From assembly GCA_021298815.1 (NCBI GenBank), contig JAJTHE010000041.1, positions 1-36,024 on the forward strand: 36,024 nucleotides of DNA. The letters are read 5' to 3'. Under the pieces are notes generated by a model. That model worked only from the letters and a program-made list of their open reading frames with translations, searched no databases and was not told the origin of the DNA. Below, one piece after another: positions 24,742-33,855 of the stretch. The position numbers and the translations under genes were made by a program. The stretch is from Betaproteobacteria bacterium (lineage in GTDB: Bacteria > Pseudomonadota > Gammaproteobacteria > Burkholderiales > CAIKXV01). Each line of letters opens with the position of its first letter. Position 1 is the first letter of the stretch.

Positions 24742-25572
24742 ATGAAACACCTGACCGAAGCACAGGTAGAGGCCTGGCGCACCCAGGGCTTCCTGTCGCC
24801 GCTCACCGCGATGAGCGAGGCCGAGGCGCGCGGCTTCCGCGACCGGCTGGAGGCGTCCGAACGCGCCTTCGGACCGCTGAAGATCGGTGGCATGGGCTCG
24901 AAGTCGCACCTGCTGTTCACCTGGGTCGACGAGATCGCGCGCCATCCGCGGGTGCTCGACGCGGTCGAGGACCTGATCGGCGGCGACATCCTGATCTACA
25001 CGCTCACGCTGTGGCTCAAGGGCGCGAAGGACGGCGCCTTCGTCGACTGGCACCAGGACGCGTCCTACTTCGGGCTGGAGCCGAAGGAGCAGGTGACCGC
25101 CTGGATCGCGCTGTCGGAGAGCTCGGCCGAGAGCGGCTGCGTGCGGGTGATCCCGGGCAGCCACCTCAGCGGCGGCTTCCGCCACAGCATCCGCGAGGGC
25201 GCCGGCAACCACATGCTGCCGCGCCGGCAGGCGATCGACACCCACGTCGATGAATCGAAGGCGGTGCAGATGCCGCTGAAGCCGGGCCAGTTCTCGCTGC
25301 ACCATACGCTGGCGATCCATGGTTCCGAGCCGAACCTGTCGGACGACCGCAGGCTCGGCGTCGGCATCAGCTACATCCCGACCCGCTGCCGCTTCACCGG
25401 GAAGACGCGCCTGACCGGCATGCTGGTGCGCGGCACCGATCGCTACGACCACTTCGACCACGAGCGGCGGCCGCAGGGCGACCGCACGCCCGAGGCGGTC
25501 GAGTACCACGCGGCCGTGATGAAGAACTACTTCGGATCGAAGAAGGAGCTGAGCCTTGCAGATGCAGAATGA
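24742..25572 (+). CDS. Phytanoyl-CoA dioxygenase (PhyH)-family oxygenase
   Basis: Predicted Fe(II)/2-oxoglutarate-dependent oxygenase of 276 residues. The iron ligands are His104 and Asp106 in DWHQDASYFG and His193 in LAIHGSEPN. Arg203 or Arg204 is placed to bind 2-oxoglutarate. Family members hydroxylate fatty acyl groups, amino acids, ectoine or small organic acids; the substrate is unknown. ATG follows GGGAGG by five bases. It is 25 bases after a Bug gene and 51 before MmgE/PrpD. Hydroxylation, dehydration/decarboxylation and dehydrogenation (SDR) would form a sensible series (inference). Confidence 0.9.
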   Translation: MKHLTEAQVEAWRTQGFLSPLTAMSEAEARGFRDRLEASERAFGPLKIGGMGSKSHLLFTWVDEIARHPRVLDAVEDLIGGDILIYTLTLWLKGAKDGAFVDWHQDASYFGLEPKEQVTAWIALSESSAESGCVRVIPGSHLSGGFRHSIREGAGNHMLPRRQAIDTHVDESKAVQMPLKPGQFSLHHTLAIHGSEPNLSDDRRLGVGISYIPTRCRFTGKTRLTGMLVRGTDRYDHFDHERRPQGDRTPEAVEYHAAVMKNYFGSKKELSLADAE

Positions 25573-25623
25573 GCACGCCCGCCCCGGGCGCGCCCCGGTG
25601 AGCCGGACGTCGGCGGCCTCCCG

Positions 25624-27006
25624 ATGAGCGACCGTACCCCACCCGCCTGGCTGGTCACGCTGGCCGACTTCGCCACCCATACACCGCTGTCGGCGCTGTC
25701 GCCTGCCGCCCTGCACAAGGCGCGCTGGATCCTCGCCGACTGCATCCCGGTGATCGCCGCCGGCATGGCACAACCCGAGATGAAGGCCTTCGTCGAGCGC
25801 CATCTCGAAGACCGCGCTCCCGGACGCGCGTGGGTGGTTGGAACGGCGCGCCGGGCCGATCCGCTCGATGCCGCGCTGCTCGGCGGCACCGCCGGCACCT
25901 GGCTCGAACTGGACGAAGGCAACCTGTTCGCCCATGGCCACCCGGGGATACAGGTCGTGCCCGGCGCGATCGCGCTCGCCCAGCATCTCGGCTCGAACGG
26001 CGCCGACCTGCTGCGCGCGGTCGCGCTCGGCTATGAAGTCTCGTCGCGGGTGAGCCGCGCCACGGCCACCCGCATCGCGGTGCATCCGCACGGCACCTAC
26101 GGCGTGATCGGCACCGCGGTGGCGGCCGCCTGCCTGCGCGGCTTCAGCGCGGCGCAGATGCTCGAAGTGCTGAACGTGTCCGCGACGATGGGCATGGCCT
26201 CCAGCCGGCAGACGCTGCTCGATGGCGCGACGGTGCGCAACATCTTCACCGGCCACTCCGGCTTCATGGGCCTCACCGCGGCGCGGCTGGTGGAGTGCGG
26301 CTTCACCGGCGAGGTGGACAGCTACCGCACGGTCTACGGGCGCATCTACGGCGAGACCTTCGACCCGCAGAAGGTGGTGGACGGCCTGGGCAGCGAATGG
26401 CTGATCGCGCTCAACTACTTCAAGCTCTATCCGACCGGCCGCTATGCCCACTCGGCGATCGACGCGCTGCTCGACCTGCTGCAGTCGGTGCCCGGCGGCA
26501 GCCTCGACCCGGCGGCGATCGAACGCATCGAGGTGCGCGCCTATGCGCGCTGCGCGATGCTGGCCGAGAAGGCGGTGGTGTCGAGCTTCGGCGCCCGCTT
26601 CTCGGTACCGTTCATCCTGGCGACGCTGCTGCACCACGGCCGCTCCAGCCTGGCGGCCTACGAGCAGCCGGCAGTGGACAACCCGGCAATCCAGGCGATC
26701 GCGAAGAAGGTCGACCTGCAGGAAGACCCGGCCTACAGCGCGCGCTATCCGGCGGAGCAGCCGGTCGACCTGCGCATCGTGATGCGCGACGGCACCGCGT
26801 ACGAAGGCCATTCGGTGGTCACCAAGGGCGAGCCGGCGACGCCCCACTCGGACGACGAACTGAAGGGCAAGTTCCGCGAACTGGGCGCGCCCGCCTGGGG
26901 CGTCGACGCCACCGAACGCCTGCTCGACGGACTGATGGCCATCGAGCGCATCGGCAACTTCGCCACGTTCTCGGACGTGCTGGATACCGGAGCGAATGCA
27001 TGCTGA
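25624..27006 (+). CDS. MmgE/PrpD-family protein
   Basis: Protein of 460 residues, a second MmgE/PrpD member diverged from the one at 11748. Typical segments are LGGTAGTWLELDEGNLFAHGHPG near 86-108 (helical-domain active-site region), HPHGTYGVIGTAVAAA near 154-169 and LYPTGRYAHSAIDALL near 271-286. The lid domain begins near residue 285. The substrate is probably a polycarboxylate. ATG at 25624 has no clear ribosome site. Its end overlaps the PuuE-like gene by seven bases, so the two are translationally linked. Confidence 0.92.
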   Translation: MSDRTPPAWLVTLADFATHTPLSALSPAALHKARWILADCIPVIAAGMAQPEMKAFVERHLEDRAPGRAWVVGTARRADPLDAALLGGTAGTWLELDEGNLFAHGHPGIQVVPGAIALAQHLGSNGADLLRAVALGYEVSSRVSRATATRIAVHPHGTYGVIGTAVAAACLRGFSAAQMLEVLNVSATMGMASSRQTLLDGATVRNIFTGHSGFMGLTAARLVECGFTGEVDSYRTVYGRIYGETFDPQKVVDGLGSEWLIALNYFKLYPTGRYAHSAIDALLDLLQSVPGGSLDPAAIERIEVRAYARCAMLAEKAVVSSFGARFSVPFILATLLHHGRSSLAAYEQPAVDNPAIQAIAKKVDLQEDPAYSARYPAEQPVDLRIVMRDGTAYEGHSVVTKGEPATPHSDDELKGKFRELGAPAWGVDATERLLDGLMAIERIGNFATFSDVLDTGANAC

Positions 27007-27896
27007 AGCTGAAGACCCACGGCCGCTACGACTACTCGGCGATCACCCGCCGCCCCGACTATTCCTGGCCGGAAGGCAAGCGTCTCGCGGTGCACCTGTC
27101 GCTGAACGTCGAGCACTTCTCCTTCGGCGAAGGGCTGGGCAACGACTACGGCCCGCCGTCGCCGCAGCCCAACAGCCGCAGCTATGCCTGGCGCGACTAC
27201 GGCAACCGGGTCGGCGCCTGGCGTCTGCTCGAGATGGCGCAGAAGTACGAGCTGCCGATGGCGCTGCTGATCAACACCGCGCTCTACGACTACTGCCCGG
27301 AGATGATCGCCGCGTTCCGCGAGCGCGGCGACGAGATCGTCGGCCACGGCCGCAGCAACGTCGAGCGCCAGAGCGACATGACGCCGGTGCAGGAACGCGA
27401 GTGCATCTTCGAGGCCACCGCCGCGATCGAGAAGCACGAGGGGAAGAAGCCGCTCGGCTGGCTCGCCCCGTACATCGCGCAGACCCACCAGTCGCCCGAC
27501 CTGCTGAAGGAGGCCGGCTACCGCTACATGATGGACTGGCCGCTCGACGACCAGCCGGTGTGGTTCCGCACGAAGCATGGCCCGATCCTCTCGGTGCCGT
27601 ATGCGCACGAGCTGAACGACTCGTTCGAGGCGGTGTCGCGGCGCACGCCGTCGCAGCTCTACTGCGAGAGCCTGATCGACCAGTTCGACGAGCTGCTGGA
27701 AGAGTCGGCGCGCCGGCCGCTGGTGATGCCGATCGTGCTGCACAGCTTCATCCTCGGCCAGCCGTACCGGGCGCGCCAGTTCCGGCGCGTGATCGAGCAT
27801 GTGCTGAAGCACCGCGAGAAGATCTGGCTGACCCATCCGGGCAGCATCTGCGAGTACGTGGAGTCGCTGCCGCCGGGCATCGTGCCAGGGAGCTGA
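27000..27896 (+). CDS. Polysaccharide deacetylase (PuuE-like allantoinase) family protein
   Basis: Protein of 298 residues with a NodB-homology TIM barrel. It resembles the PuuE allantoinase subgroup, not sugar deacetylases: the start is GRYDYSAITRRPDYSWP-like, the barrel opens with HLSLNVEHFSFG, and GDEIVGHGRSN near 118 holds a metal-region His. A second His follows in PIVLHSFILGQPYR. The reaction would be hydrolysis of a cyclic or linear amide. ATG at 27000 has GGAG eight bases upstream and lies within the previous gene's last codons. Sugar deacetylation is unlikely: there is no signal peptide and the neighbours are catabolic. Confidence 0.88.
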   Translation: MLKLKTHGRYDYSAITRRPDYSWPEGKRLAVHLSLNVEHFSFGEGLGNDYGPPSPQPNSRSYAWRDYGNRVGAWRLLEMAQKYELPMALLINTALYDYCPEMIAAFRERGDEIVGHGRSNVERQSDMTPVQERECIFEATAAIEKHEGKKPLGWLAPYIAQTHQSPDLLKEAGYRYMMDWPLDDQPVWFRTKHGPILSVPYAHELNDSFEAVSRRTPSQLYCESLIDQFDELLEESARRPLVMPIVLHSFILGQPYRARQFRRVIEHVLKHREKIWLTHPGSICEYVESLPPGIVPGS

Positions 27897-27899
27897 CGC

Positions 27900-29123
27900 G
27901 CCGGGCGGGCGCGCGAGCTGCGCGGACAGATGATGCGCGCCGGCACCTTGAGCGCGTCCTCGATCCAGGCGATGTTCAGCACCTTCGCGATGGACGAGAT
28001 CGCGCACGCAGCGCGGGCGCGAGGTCGACGCCCACCGAAAGGACATGCGCGTTGCCCGCCATGTCCGTGACCCGGCGCGAATGGCAGCAGTACAGCAGCG
28101 ACTGCTCGCCATCGCGCAGCACCGAGATCTGCGACCCGCCCTCGGGCGCCTGCCGGTCGTCGATTATCCGGAACACCGCCCACTGCGGGCACGGGTCGCT
28201 GACCTGCGCCAGGTTGCCCCAAGGCAGCGGGATGCCGTTACCGCGGTAGACCGCGCGCCGGCGAAGAAGCTGCACTCGCAGTCGCGCCAGGCATGCAGCA
28301 CGTCCTGCGCGGACAGCCCGCCCAACGCAGAGCCGCCATCGGGGCTGCCGCCCATGTCGCCACCGGTGGCATGCGCCGACTTCACGCCGTCGCCGCCATG
28401 CAGGACCTTGTGCGCGAGATGGGCTGCGATGTCGAACTTCAGCCGCGCCGGGTCGGCCTGCAGTCCGCGGTTCAGGCAGACCGTCTTCGGCGCATCGAAG
28501 AACGAGCGAACCACGCTGCGTAACTCATGGTCGCGGTCGCGCGCGAGCAGCGGCGGGCGCTCGAACCAGCGCACCACCAGCCCGTGCTGCCTGCACAGCT
28601 TCAGCAGGTCGTCCACGGACAGCGGGAAGCGCCGCTCGCCGACCCGCTCGGCGGCGCGCTCTAGGTCGGGGAAGTCGTTGCGCGACATCTCCTGGTGCGA
28701 GCGGATCAGCAGGTGTGCGAACTGGCTCGAGGTGGTGCCGGTCTGCGCGAGCAGTTCAGGGATCGTCGCCTGCAGCAGCGACTTCGAGAACAGGAAGGCC
28801 GGCTCAAGCAGCACCGCATGCGCGCCACCGGTGCGCGCCTCCACCGGCGCAGGCGCGTCCCGCTCCGCGTTGCCGTCCAGGAACCAGCGGATCTCTCGCT
28901 GGAACACCCGACCGAGCAGCGCCAGCACGTCGTCTGAGGGCACCCGCTTGCCGCCCTCGATCATGATCAGGTAGGCCACCGACGGCGCGCTCTGCGGGTC
29001 GAGCTGCGAGCAGCGCACCGAGAGTTCCTCCAGCGCCAGGCGGTTGCCCCTGCGCAGGGCGCGCAGCTCGGTGCCGAGCAGGTGGGTGTTGCGGACGTGG
29101 TCGGACAGGTGGTTGGCGGCCAT
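27900..29123 (-). pseudogene. Decayed XRE-family DUF3612/ScfR-like regulator
   Basis: The N-terminal part (29123 to about 28262) reads as a helix-turn-helix regulator: HLLGTELRALRRGNRLALEE-like HTH, YLIMIEGGKRVPSDD, then LEPAFLFSKSLLQATIPELLAQTGTTSSQFAHLLIRSHQE-type core sequence, to RDCECSFFAGA. At about 28252-28262 the frame changes and the family resumes with AVYRGNGIPLPWGN, so roughly 60 residues I expect between them are missing. A second jump at about 28005-28012 joins DLAPALRA to SSIAKVLNIAWIE, losing about 35 residues. The ICPR end is cut short. No single frame encodes an intact protein. Family relatives control short-chain acyl-CoA metabolism (from memory). The lost lengths are estimates. 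Confidence 0.8.
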
Positions 29124-29206
29124 GTTCGGATCGCGGATGCGCTGGATGCCCTGGATGCGAAGGGTGGACGAAGGGACGAGGAAGGGACGGCTAGCGAAAA
29201 CCGCAT

Positions 29207-29277
29207 TGTGAAGTTTGCTGCGCTGATTTCGCTTGCTGTGAAATCCACAAAGTGAAGTTCCGATTACTGTCTTCACA
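29207..29277. promoter_or_regulatory. Cluster of TGTGAAG-type repeats
   Basis: TGTGAAG (29207-29213), TGTGAAA (29237-29243), AGTGAAG (29251-29257) and the inverted CTTCACA (29271-29277) lie in an AT-richer patch. The patch is between the decayed regulator (minus) and the ketopantoate-reductase-like gene (plus). Such repeats in a divergent region are likely operator sites, perhaps of the regulator itself. GAAGTTTGC at 29210 resembles RamB-type sites, from memory. Confidence 0.4.
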
Positions 29278-29376
29278 AGGGGATGCCTGCCAACAATCCG
29301 CTCCCGTCCTCGCCTGCTGTCCATCCGTGCCGCGCCCGCGCACGTCAGCCAGCCGGACGGCCGAGGGAGGACAACC

Positions 29377-30382
29377 ATGACCCGCAGCATCCTGATCCTC
29401 GGAGCCTCGTACGGTTCCCTGCTTTCCACCCGCCTGCTGATGGCGGGGCACGCCGTGACTCTGGTCTGCACCCGTGGCACGGCCGACCTGATCGCCCGCG
29501 AGGGCATCCGCGTCGCGTTCCCGGTGCGCGGCGTCGAAGGGCTGGTCGAGGTAGATTCGCGCCGGCTGCCGGGCCACCTGTCCGCCGCGACGCCCGACCG
29601 TGTCGATCCGGCCGCCTTCCACCTGGTCGTCCTGGGCATGCAGGAAGCGCAGTACGGCGCCGATGGCGTGCGCGAGCTGATGGCGCGTATCGCGCATTCG
29701 AAACGCCCCCCGCCTGGCGATCATGTACATGCCACCGCTGCCCTACCTCGAGCGCATCGGCGCGCTGCACGGTACGCTGGACACCCGCGCGCTGGTGCAC
29801 GGCTACACCGACGCCTCGGTCTGGCAGGGCTTCGACCTGTCCCTGGTCACGCTGGCCAGCCCCGACCCGCAGGCATTACGGCCCGCGGACCGCGCGAAGA
29901 ACGTGCTGCAGGTAGGCCTGCCCACCAACTTCAAGGCGGCGCGCTTCGAGAGCGAGGAACACACCGCGCTGCTGCGCGAGCTCGAGGCGGACATCGACGC
30001 ATCGCGCCTGGCACATGACGGCCGCGCGCTCGAGATGCCGGTGTGCCTGAAGGTGCGCGAGTCGCTGTTCGTGCCGCTCGCCAAGTGGCCGATGCTGATC
30101 GCCGGAAACGATCGCTGCATCCGCCAGGGCGGCATGATCCCGATCCGCGACGCGGTACACGGCAACCTGCGCGAGTCGCGCGAGGTCTACGACTGGGTGG
30201 CCGGCCTGTGCATCCGCCTGGGCGCCGATCCAACCGACCTGGTGCCGTTCGAGAAGTACGCGGCCGCCGCCGACAGCCTGGGCAAGCCCTCTTCGGCGGC
30301 GCTCGCACAGACGGTCGCGCGGGTCGATGCGCGGCTGCGCGCCAATCGCGAGGAACGGGTCGAGGAAGCGGTCGCCGCCTGA
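29377..30382 (+). pseudogene. Ketopantoate-reductase-like gene with frameshift in a C6 run
   Basis: The first 110 or so codons encode an N-terminal NAD(P) fold (ILILGASYGSLLSTRLLMAG) of the ApbA/PanE 2-dehydropantoate 2-reductase family. The remainder, in the +1 frame from about 29712, encodes the C-terminal domain (LAIMYMPPLPYLERIG, NVLQVGLPTNFKAARF, KYAAAADSLGKPSSAA). Removing one C from CCCCCC at 29706-29711 would give one protein of about 334 residues, normal for the family. ATG at 29377 has GGAGG six bases upstream. Either a sequencing or assembly error or a real inactivating mutation is possible. Opine or ketopantoate substrates cannot be told apart. Confidence 0.8.
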
Positions 30383-30391
30383 GCCCGGCCC

Positions 30392-31885
30392 TCAGCCGAC
30401 GGCTGCCCAGGTGGCAGCCTGCCGGCCGGCGATGCGCCCGTAAACGGCGCCGGCGGTGAGGCCGCTGCCGCCCGGGTAGTTGTGATAGAAAAGCCCGCCG
30501 ACGGCTTCACCTGCCGCGAACAGGCCGGGGATGGGGGCGCCTGCCTCGTCCTCGACTTCCGCCCGCGTGCTGATCTTCACGCCACCGAACGTGAAGGTGT
30601 TGCCGGTGGTAACCTGGTAGGCTTCGAACGGACCGCGGTCGATGGGATACGCCCAGTTCGACTTCGGTACCGCAAGGGCTCTGGTGCAACGCCCGTCCTT
30701 GGTCCCCAGGTTGATCGGAGGATCCCCCGGCGGGACGGCCGCGTTGAACGCCGCCACCGTCGCGAGGAAGGCCGGCGCGTCCACGCCCTCCAGCTTCGCT
30801 GCTAGTTCCTCCAGCGTGTCTCCCCGCACCCGGGTCACCTGCCGGATGCGGTACTCGTCCCTGAGCATCGGCACTGCGCGCTGGTCGAAGACCTGCCAGG
30901 CGAACATGCCCGGCTGCTGCAGCAGGCGCGCCCCGTACTTCGCATAGGTGTAGTTGCGGAAGTCGGCGCCCTCGTCGAGGAAGCGCTCGCCGCGCGCGTT
31001 GACCATGATACCGATCGGGTAGCTGTGCTTCTGGTAGGAGTCACCGACTTCCAGGTCGCCGAACTCCGGCGCGTTGGTGTCCCAGCAGGTCGAATGCGCG
31101 CCGGAGAGGTGTCCGTAGGACCGGGCGCCGACCTCGAGCGCCATCTTCAGCGCACGGCCGGTGTTGAACCGGGTTCCGCGCACCTTCGCGAGGTCCCACC
31201 CCGGCCCGAGGTACTTCGCTCGCATGTCGGCGTTTGCCTCGAAGCCGCCGCAGGCCAGCACCACCGCGCGCGCGCGGTAGCGGCCCGGACCCTTGCCTGC
31301 ATGCGCCACCTCGACGCCGGCGACCACACCATCTACGACCAGCAACCGGGTGGCCATCGCGCCATTGACGACCTCGATGCCCAGTTCGCCTGCCCGGGCG
31401 TTGTACGACTGGAGCAGGCCCTCGCCACCGCCCCAGACCTCGACCGGCAGGTTGCCCCAGAAGCGGAACCTGCCGTCGACCTTCTGCGCCTGTCGCCCGA
31501 GCGAGAACTGGAAGCGGACACCCATCCGCTTCATCCAGCAGAGCGTTTCGAAGCTCTCGCGGGTGACCACCTCCATCAATGCCGGATCGGTCCGGTACTC
31601 GGTCAGCCGCGCCACGTCATCGAAGAAGTCCTCCGGCGTGTACGGATCGATGTCGAGCGAATCGAACAGCGCATCGTCGACATCGTCGACGAGCTCTCGC
31701 AGCCGGCGCGGGTCGCAGAACCCGTTGCGCATCTGCCCCGCCGCGTAGCGCGTGTTGCCACCCTGCGTCTCGACCGGGGCTGCCTCGAGCACCACGACCC
31801 GTGCCCCCTGCTCGCGCGCGGCAAGCGCGGCGCACATCGCCGCGTTGCCGGCGCCCAGCACGACCACGTCGAACGATCGCTCCAT
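30392..31885 (-). CDS. FAD-dependent dehydrogenase, TcuA/fumarate-reductase-like
   Basis: Flavoprotein of 497 residues of the fumarate reductase/succinate dehydrogenase flavoprotein superfamily. It most resembles tricarballylate dehydrogenase TcuA. The FAD motif VVVLGAGNAA is at 7-16, followed by GGNTRYAAGQMRNG near 42-55. IMVNARGERFLDEGADFRNY near 294-313 lies in the substrate domain, and GLFAAGEAVGG near 452-462 is the C-terminal flavin segment. It likely oxidises or reduces a carboxylate C-C bond. ATG at 31885 has AGGAG eleven bases upstream. It follows a Bug gene by 19 bases, forming a two-gene uptake/oxidation unit. Confidence 0.88.
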   Translation of the reverse strand: MERSFDVVVLGAGNAAMCAALAAREQGARVVVLEAAPVETQGGNTRYAAGQMRNGFCDPRRLRELVDDVDDALFDSLDIDPYTPEDFFDDVARLTEYRTDPALMEVVTRESFETLCWMKRMGVRFQFSLGRQAQKVDGRFRFWGNLPVEVWGGGEGLLQSYNARAGELGIEVVNGAMATRLLVVDGVVAGVEVAHAGKGPGRYRARAVVLACGGFEANADMRAKYLGPGWDLAKVRGTRFNTGRALKMALEVGARSYGHLSGAHSTCWDTNAPEFGDLEVGDSYQKHSYPIGIMVNARGERFLDEGADFRNYTYAKYGARLLQQPGMFAWQVFDQRAVPMLRDEYRIRQVTRVRGDTLEELAAKLEGVDAPAFLATVAAFNAAVPPGDPPINLGTKDGRCTRALAVPKSNWAYPIDRGPFEAYQVTTGNTFTFGGVKISTRAEVEDEAGAPIPGLFAAGEAVGGLFYHNYPGGSGLTAGAVYGRIAGRQAATWAAVG

Positions 31886-31904
31886 GTCGATCAGGATCTC
31901 CTGT

Positions 31905-32882
31905 TCAATTGACCACCGCCCCAGAAGCCTTGACCACCTTCGACCACTTGGCCGTTTCGGAACGGATGTACGCCGCGAACCATTCGGACGTGTTGCGCGA
32001 AGGATCCGCCCCGAGGGCAGCGAACTGCTGCACCAGCTCTGGCTGGCGCAGCACCCGGTTGATGTCCGCGTTCAGCCGCGCCACGACTTCGGCGGGCGTC
32101 CGCGACGGTGCCAGCATTCCCCACCACTGCGTGATCTCGTACCCCTTCAGGCCGGCCTCCGATATGGTAGGCAGTTCGGGCACCAGCGACGACCGGGTGA
32201 CGCCGGTCACCCCGAGGGCGCGCAGCTTCGCCGACTTCACGTACGGCAGGGCCGGGGGCAGCGTCGAGAACATCAGCTGCGTCTGCCCGCCGAGCAGGTC
32301 GGTCAGCGCAGGAGCCGAACCCTTGTAGGGGATGTGCACCATGTCCAGGTTCGCCATGCTGCGGAACAGTTCGGCCGCCAGGTGGACGGCACCACCGGCG
32401 CCCGCCGACGCGTAGTTGAGCTGCCCGGGTCGCGCGCGTGCAAGGGCGACCAGTTCGCGCACCGACTTAACCGGCAGGCTCGGGTGGACCACCAGGATGT
32501 TGGGCGTGGACCCGAAGTAGGCGACCGCCGCGAGATCCCTGATCGGGTCGAACGGCATCGCCTTGTAGAGGCTCGGATTGATGGTGATGCCGCCTGCGGT
32601 GCCCACCAGCAGGGTGTAGCCGTCGGGGTTGGCCTTCGCCACGAGATCGGCACCGATGTTTCCGCCAGCGCCGTCCCGGTTCTCGACCACCACCGGCTGC
32701 TTCAGTTCGCCGGCGAGTCGCTGCGCCACCAGCCGGCCCGCGATGTCCGTGCTGCCACCCGGCGCGTAGGGGACGATGACCCGAACCTGCCGATCGGGAT
32801 ATCCCTGCGCATGGAGCGCGTGGCCCTGCAGCGCCAGGAAGACCAGCGCCGACACCATTGCCGACCCGACGTTCGCCTTCAC
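31905..32882 (-). CDS. Bug/TctC-family solute-binding protein
   Basis: Complete 325-residue periplasmic binding protein. The signal peptide begins M(GTG)KANVGSAMVSALVFLALQG and ends HALHAQ. Landmarks are YPDRQVRVIVPYAPGGSTDIAGR, VVVENRDGAGGNIG, NPDGYTLLV and VHIPYKGSAPALTDLLGG. GTG at 32882 gives a lysine-led signal peptide after GGGGGTGG; an ATG at 32858 would remove the positive charge. It precedes the TcuA-like gene by 19 bases. TctC-family proteins that bind tricarballylate or citrate exist, so a C4-C6 polycarboxylate ligand is a reasonable guess. Confidence 0.9.
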   Translation of the reverse strand: MKANVGSAMVSALVFLALQGHALHAQGYPDRQVRVIVPYAPGGSTDIAGRLVAQRLAGELKQPVVVENRDGAGGNIGADLVAKANPDGYTLLVGTAGGITINPSLYKAMPFDPIRDLAAVAYFGSTPNILVVHPSLPVKSVRELVALARARPGQLNYASAGAGGAVHLAAELFRSMANLDMVHIPYKGSAPALTDLLGGQTQLMFSTLPPALPYVKSAKLRALGVTGVTRSSLVPELPTISEAGLKGYEITQWWGMLAPSRTPAEVVARLNADINRVLRQPELVQQFAALGADPSRNTSEWFAAYIRSETAKWSKVVKASGAVVN

Positions 32883-33033
32883 GACCACCCCCGAAAGACT
32901 CCCGAGGCATCCATTGAATCCTGCCCGCGACCGGTTGTCCAGCGCAGGCCCGTTCCGTGCGTCCACCGAGGCGGGCCTGTCACCCGGCCGCTGGCCGAGG
33001 ACGGTCCGCAGTGCACAGGAAGGCGCCGAGCAG

Positions 33034-33855
33034 ATGCATATCCGGGTCGGTTTCGAGATGGAGTACGAGTGTCCCGGCCCGACGCCGATGATCCTCGCCC
33101 TGAGCATCCACTATTCGCGCGCATCCGACCTCGTCCGGCCGGACTACCTGGTGACCCGGCCGTCGGTGCCGGTCACCGCCTACCGGGACCTGTTCGGCAA
33201 CTGGTGCAGCCGCCTGGTGGCGCCCGAGGGACGCTTCCTGCTGAGCACCGACGCCCTGGTCAACGACAGCGGCCTGGTCGACGTGGTGGCCCCGGCCGCC
33301 ACCCAGGTACCGGTCGAACACCTCCCCGAGTCGACGCTGGTCTACCTGCTTGGCAGCCGCTACTGCGAAACCGACCTGCTGTCGGACATCGCCTGGAACC
33401 TGTTCGGCAACGGCCCGACCGACTGGGCCCGGGTGCAGACGATCTGCGACTTCGTGCACCGGCACATCGAGTTCGGCTACCCGCATGCGCGGCGCACGCG
33501 GTCGGCCTTCGAGGCCTACAACGAGGGCAAGGGCGTCTGCCGCGACTATGCGCACCTGGCGATCGCCTTCTGCCGCTGCATGAACATCCCGGCCCGCTAC
33601 TGCACCGGCTACCTCGGCGACATCGGCACGCCCAAGCCCTGGGGCACGATGGATTTCGCTGGCTGGATGGAAGTCTGGCTGGGCGACCGCTGGTACACCT
33701 TCGATGCGCGCAACAACACCCCACGCATCGGCCGGGTACTGATCGCCCACGGACGCGACGCGAGCGACGTGGCGCTGGCCAGCACCTTCGGCCCGAACAC
33801 GCTACGGCAGTTCCGGGTCTGGACCGACGAAGTCGACGCGGCCGCAGCGGCATGA
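33034..33855 (+). CDS. Transglutaminase-like protein linked to Anbu
   Basis: Protein of 273 residues. Residues 1-100 form the N-terminal region usual in bacterial transglutaminase-like proteins, and about 130-230 form the papain-like core. The core has EGKGVCRDYAHLA with nucleophile Cys169 and YTFDARNNTPRIGRV with Asp224. The catalytic His is expected in DFHAW but reads DFAGW (Ala209, Gly210), so the triad looks incomplete. ATG at 33034 has AGGAAGG upstream. Its stop overlaps the Anbu start (ATGA). In known Anbu operons the same pair occurs with an ATP-grasp and an alpha-E protein, which are absent here. Confidence 0.88.
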   Translation: MHIRVGFEMEYECPGPTPMILALSIHYSRASDLVRPDYLVTRPSVPVTAYRDLFGNWCSRLVAPEGRFLLSTDALVNDSGLVDVVAPAATQVPVEHLPESTLVYLLGSRYCETDLLSDIAWNLFGNGPTDWARVQTICDFVHRHIEFGYPHARRTRSAFEAYNEGKGVCRDYAHLAIAFCRCMNIPARYCTGYLGDIGTPKPWGTMDFAGWMEVWLGDRWYTFDARNNTPRIGRVLIAHGRDASDVALASTFGPNTLRQFRVWTDEVDAAAAA

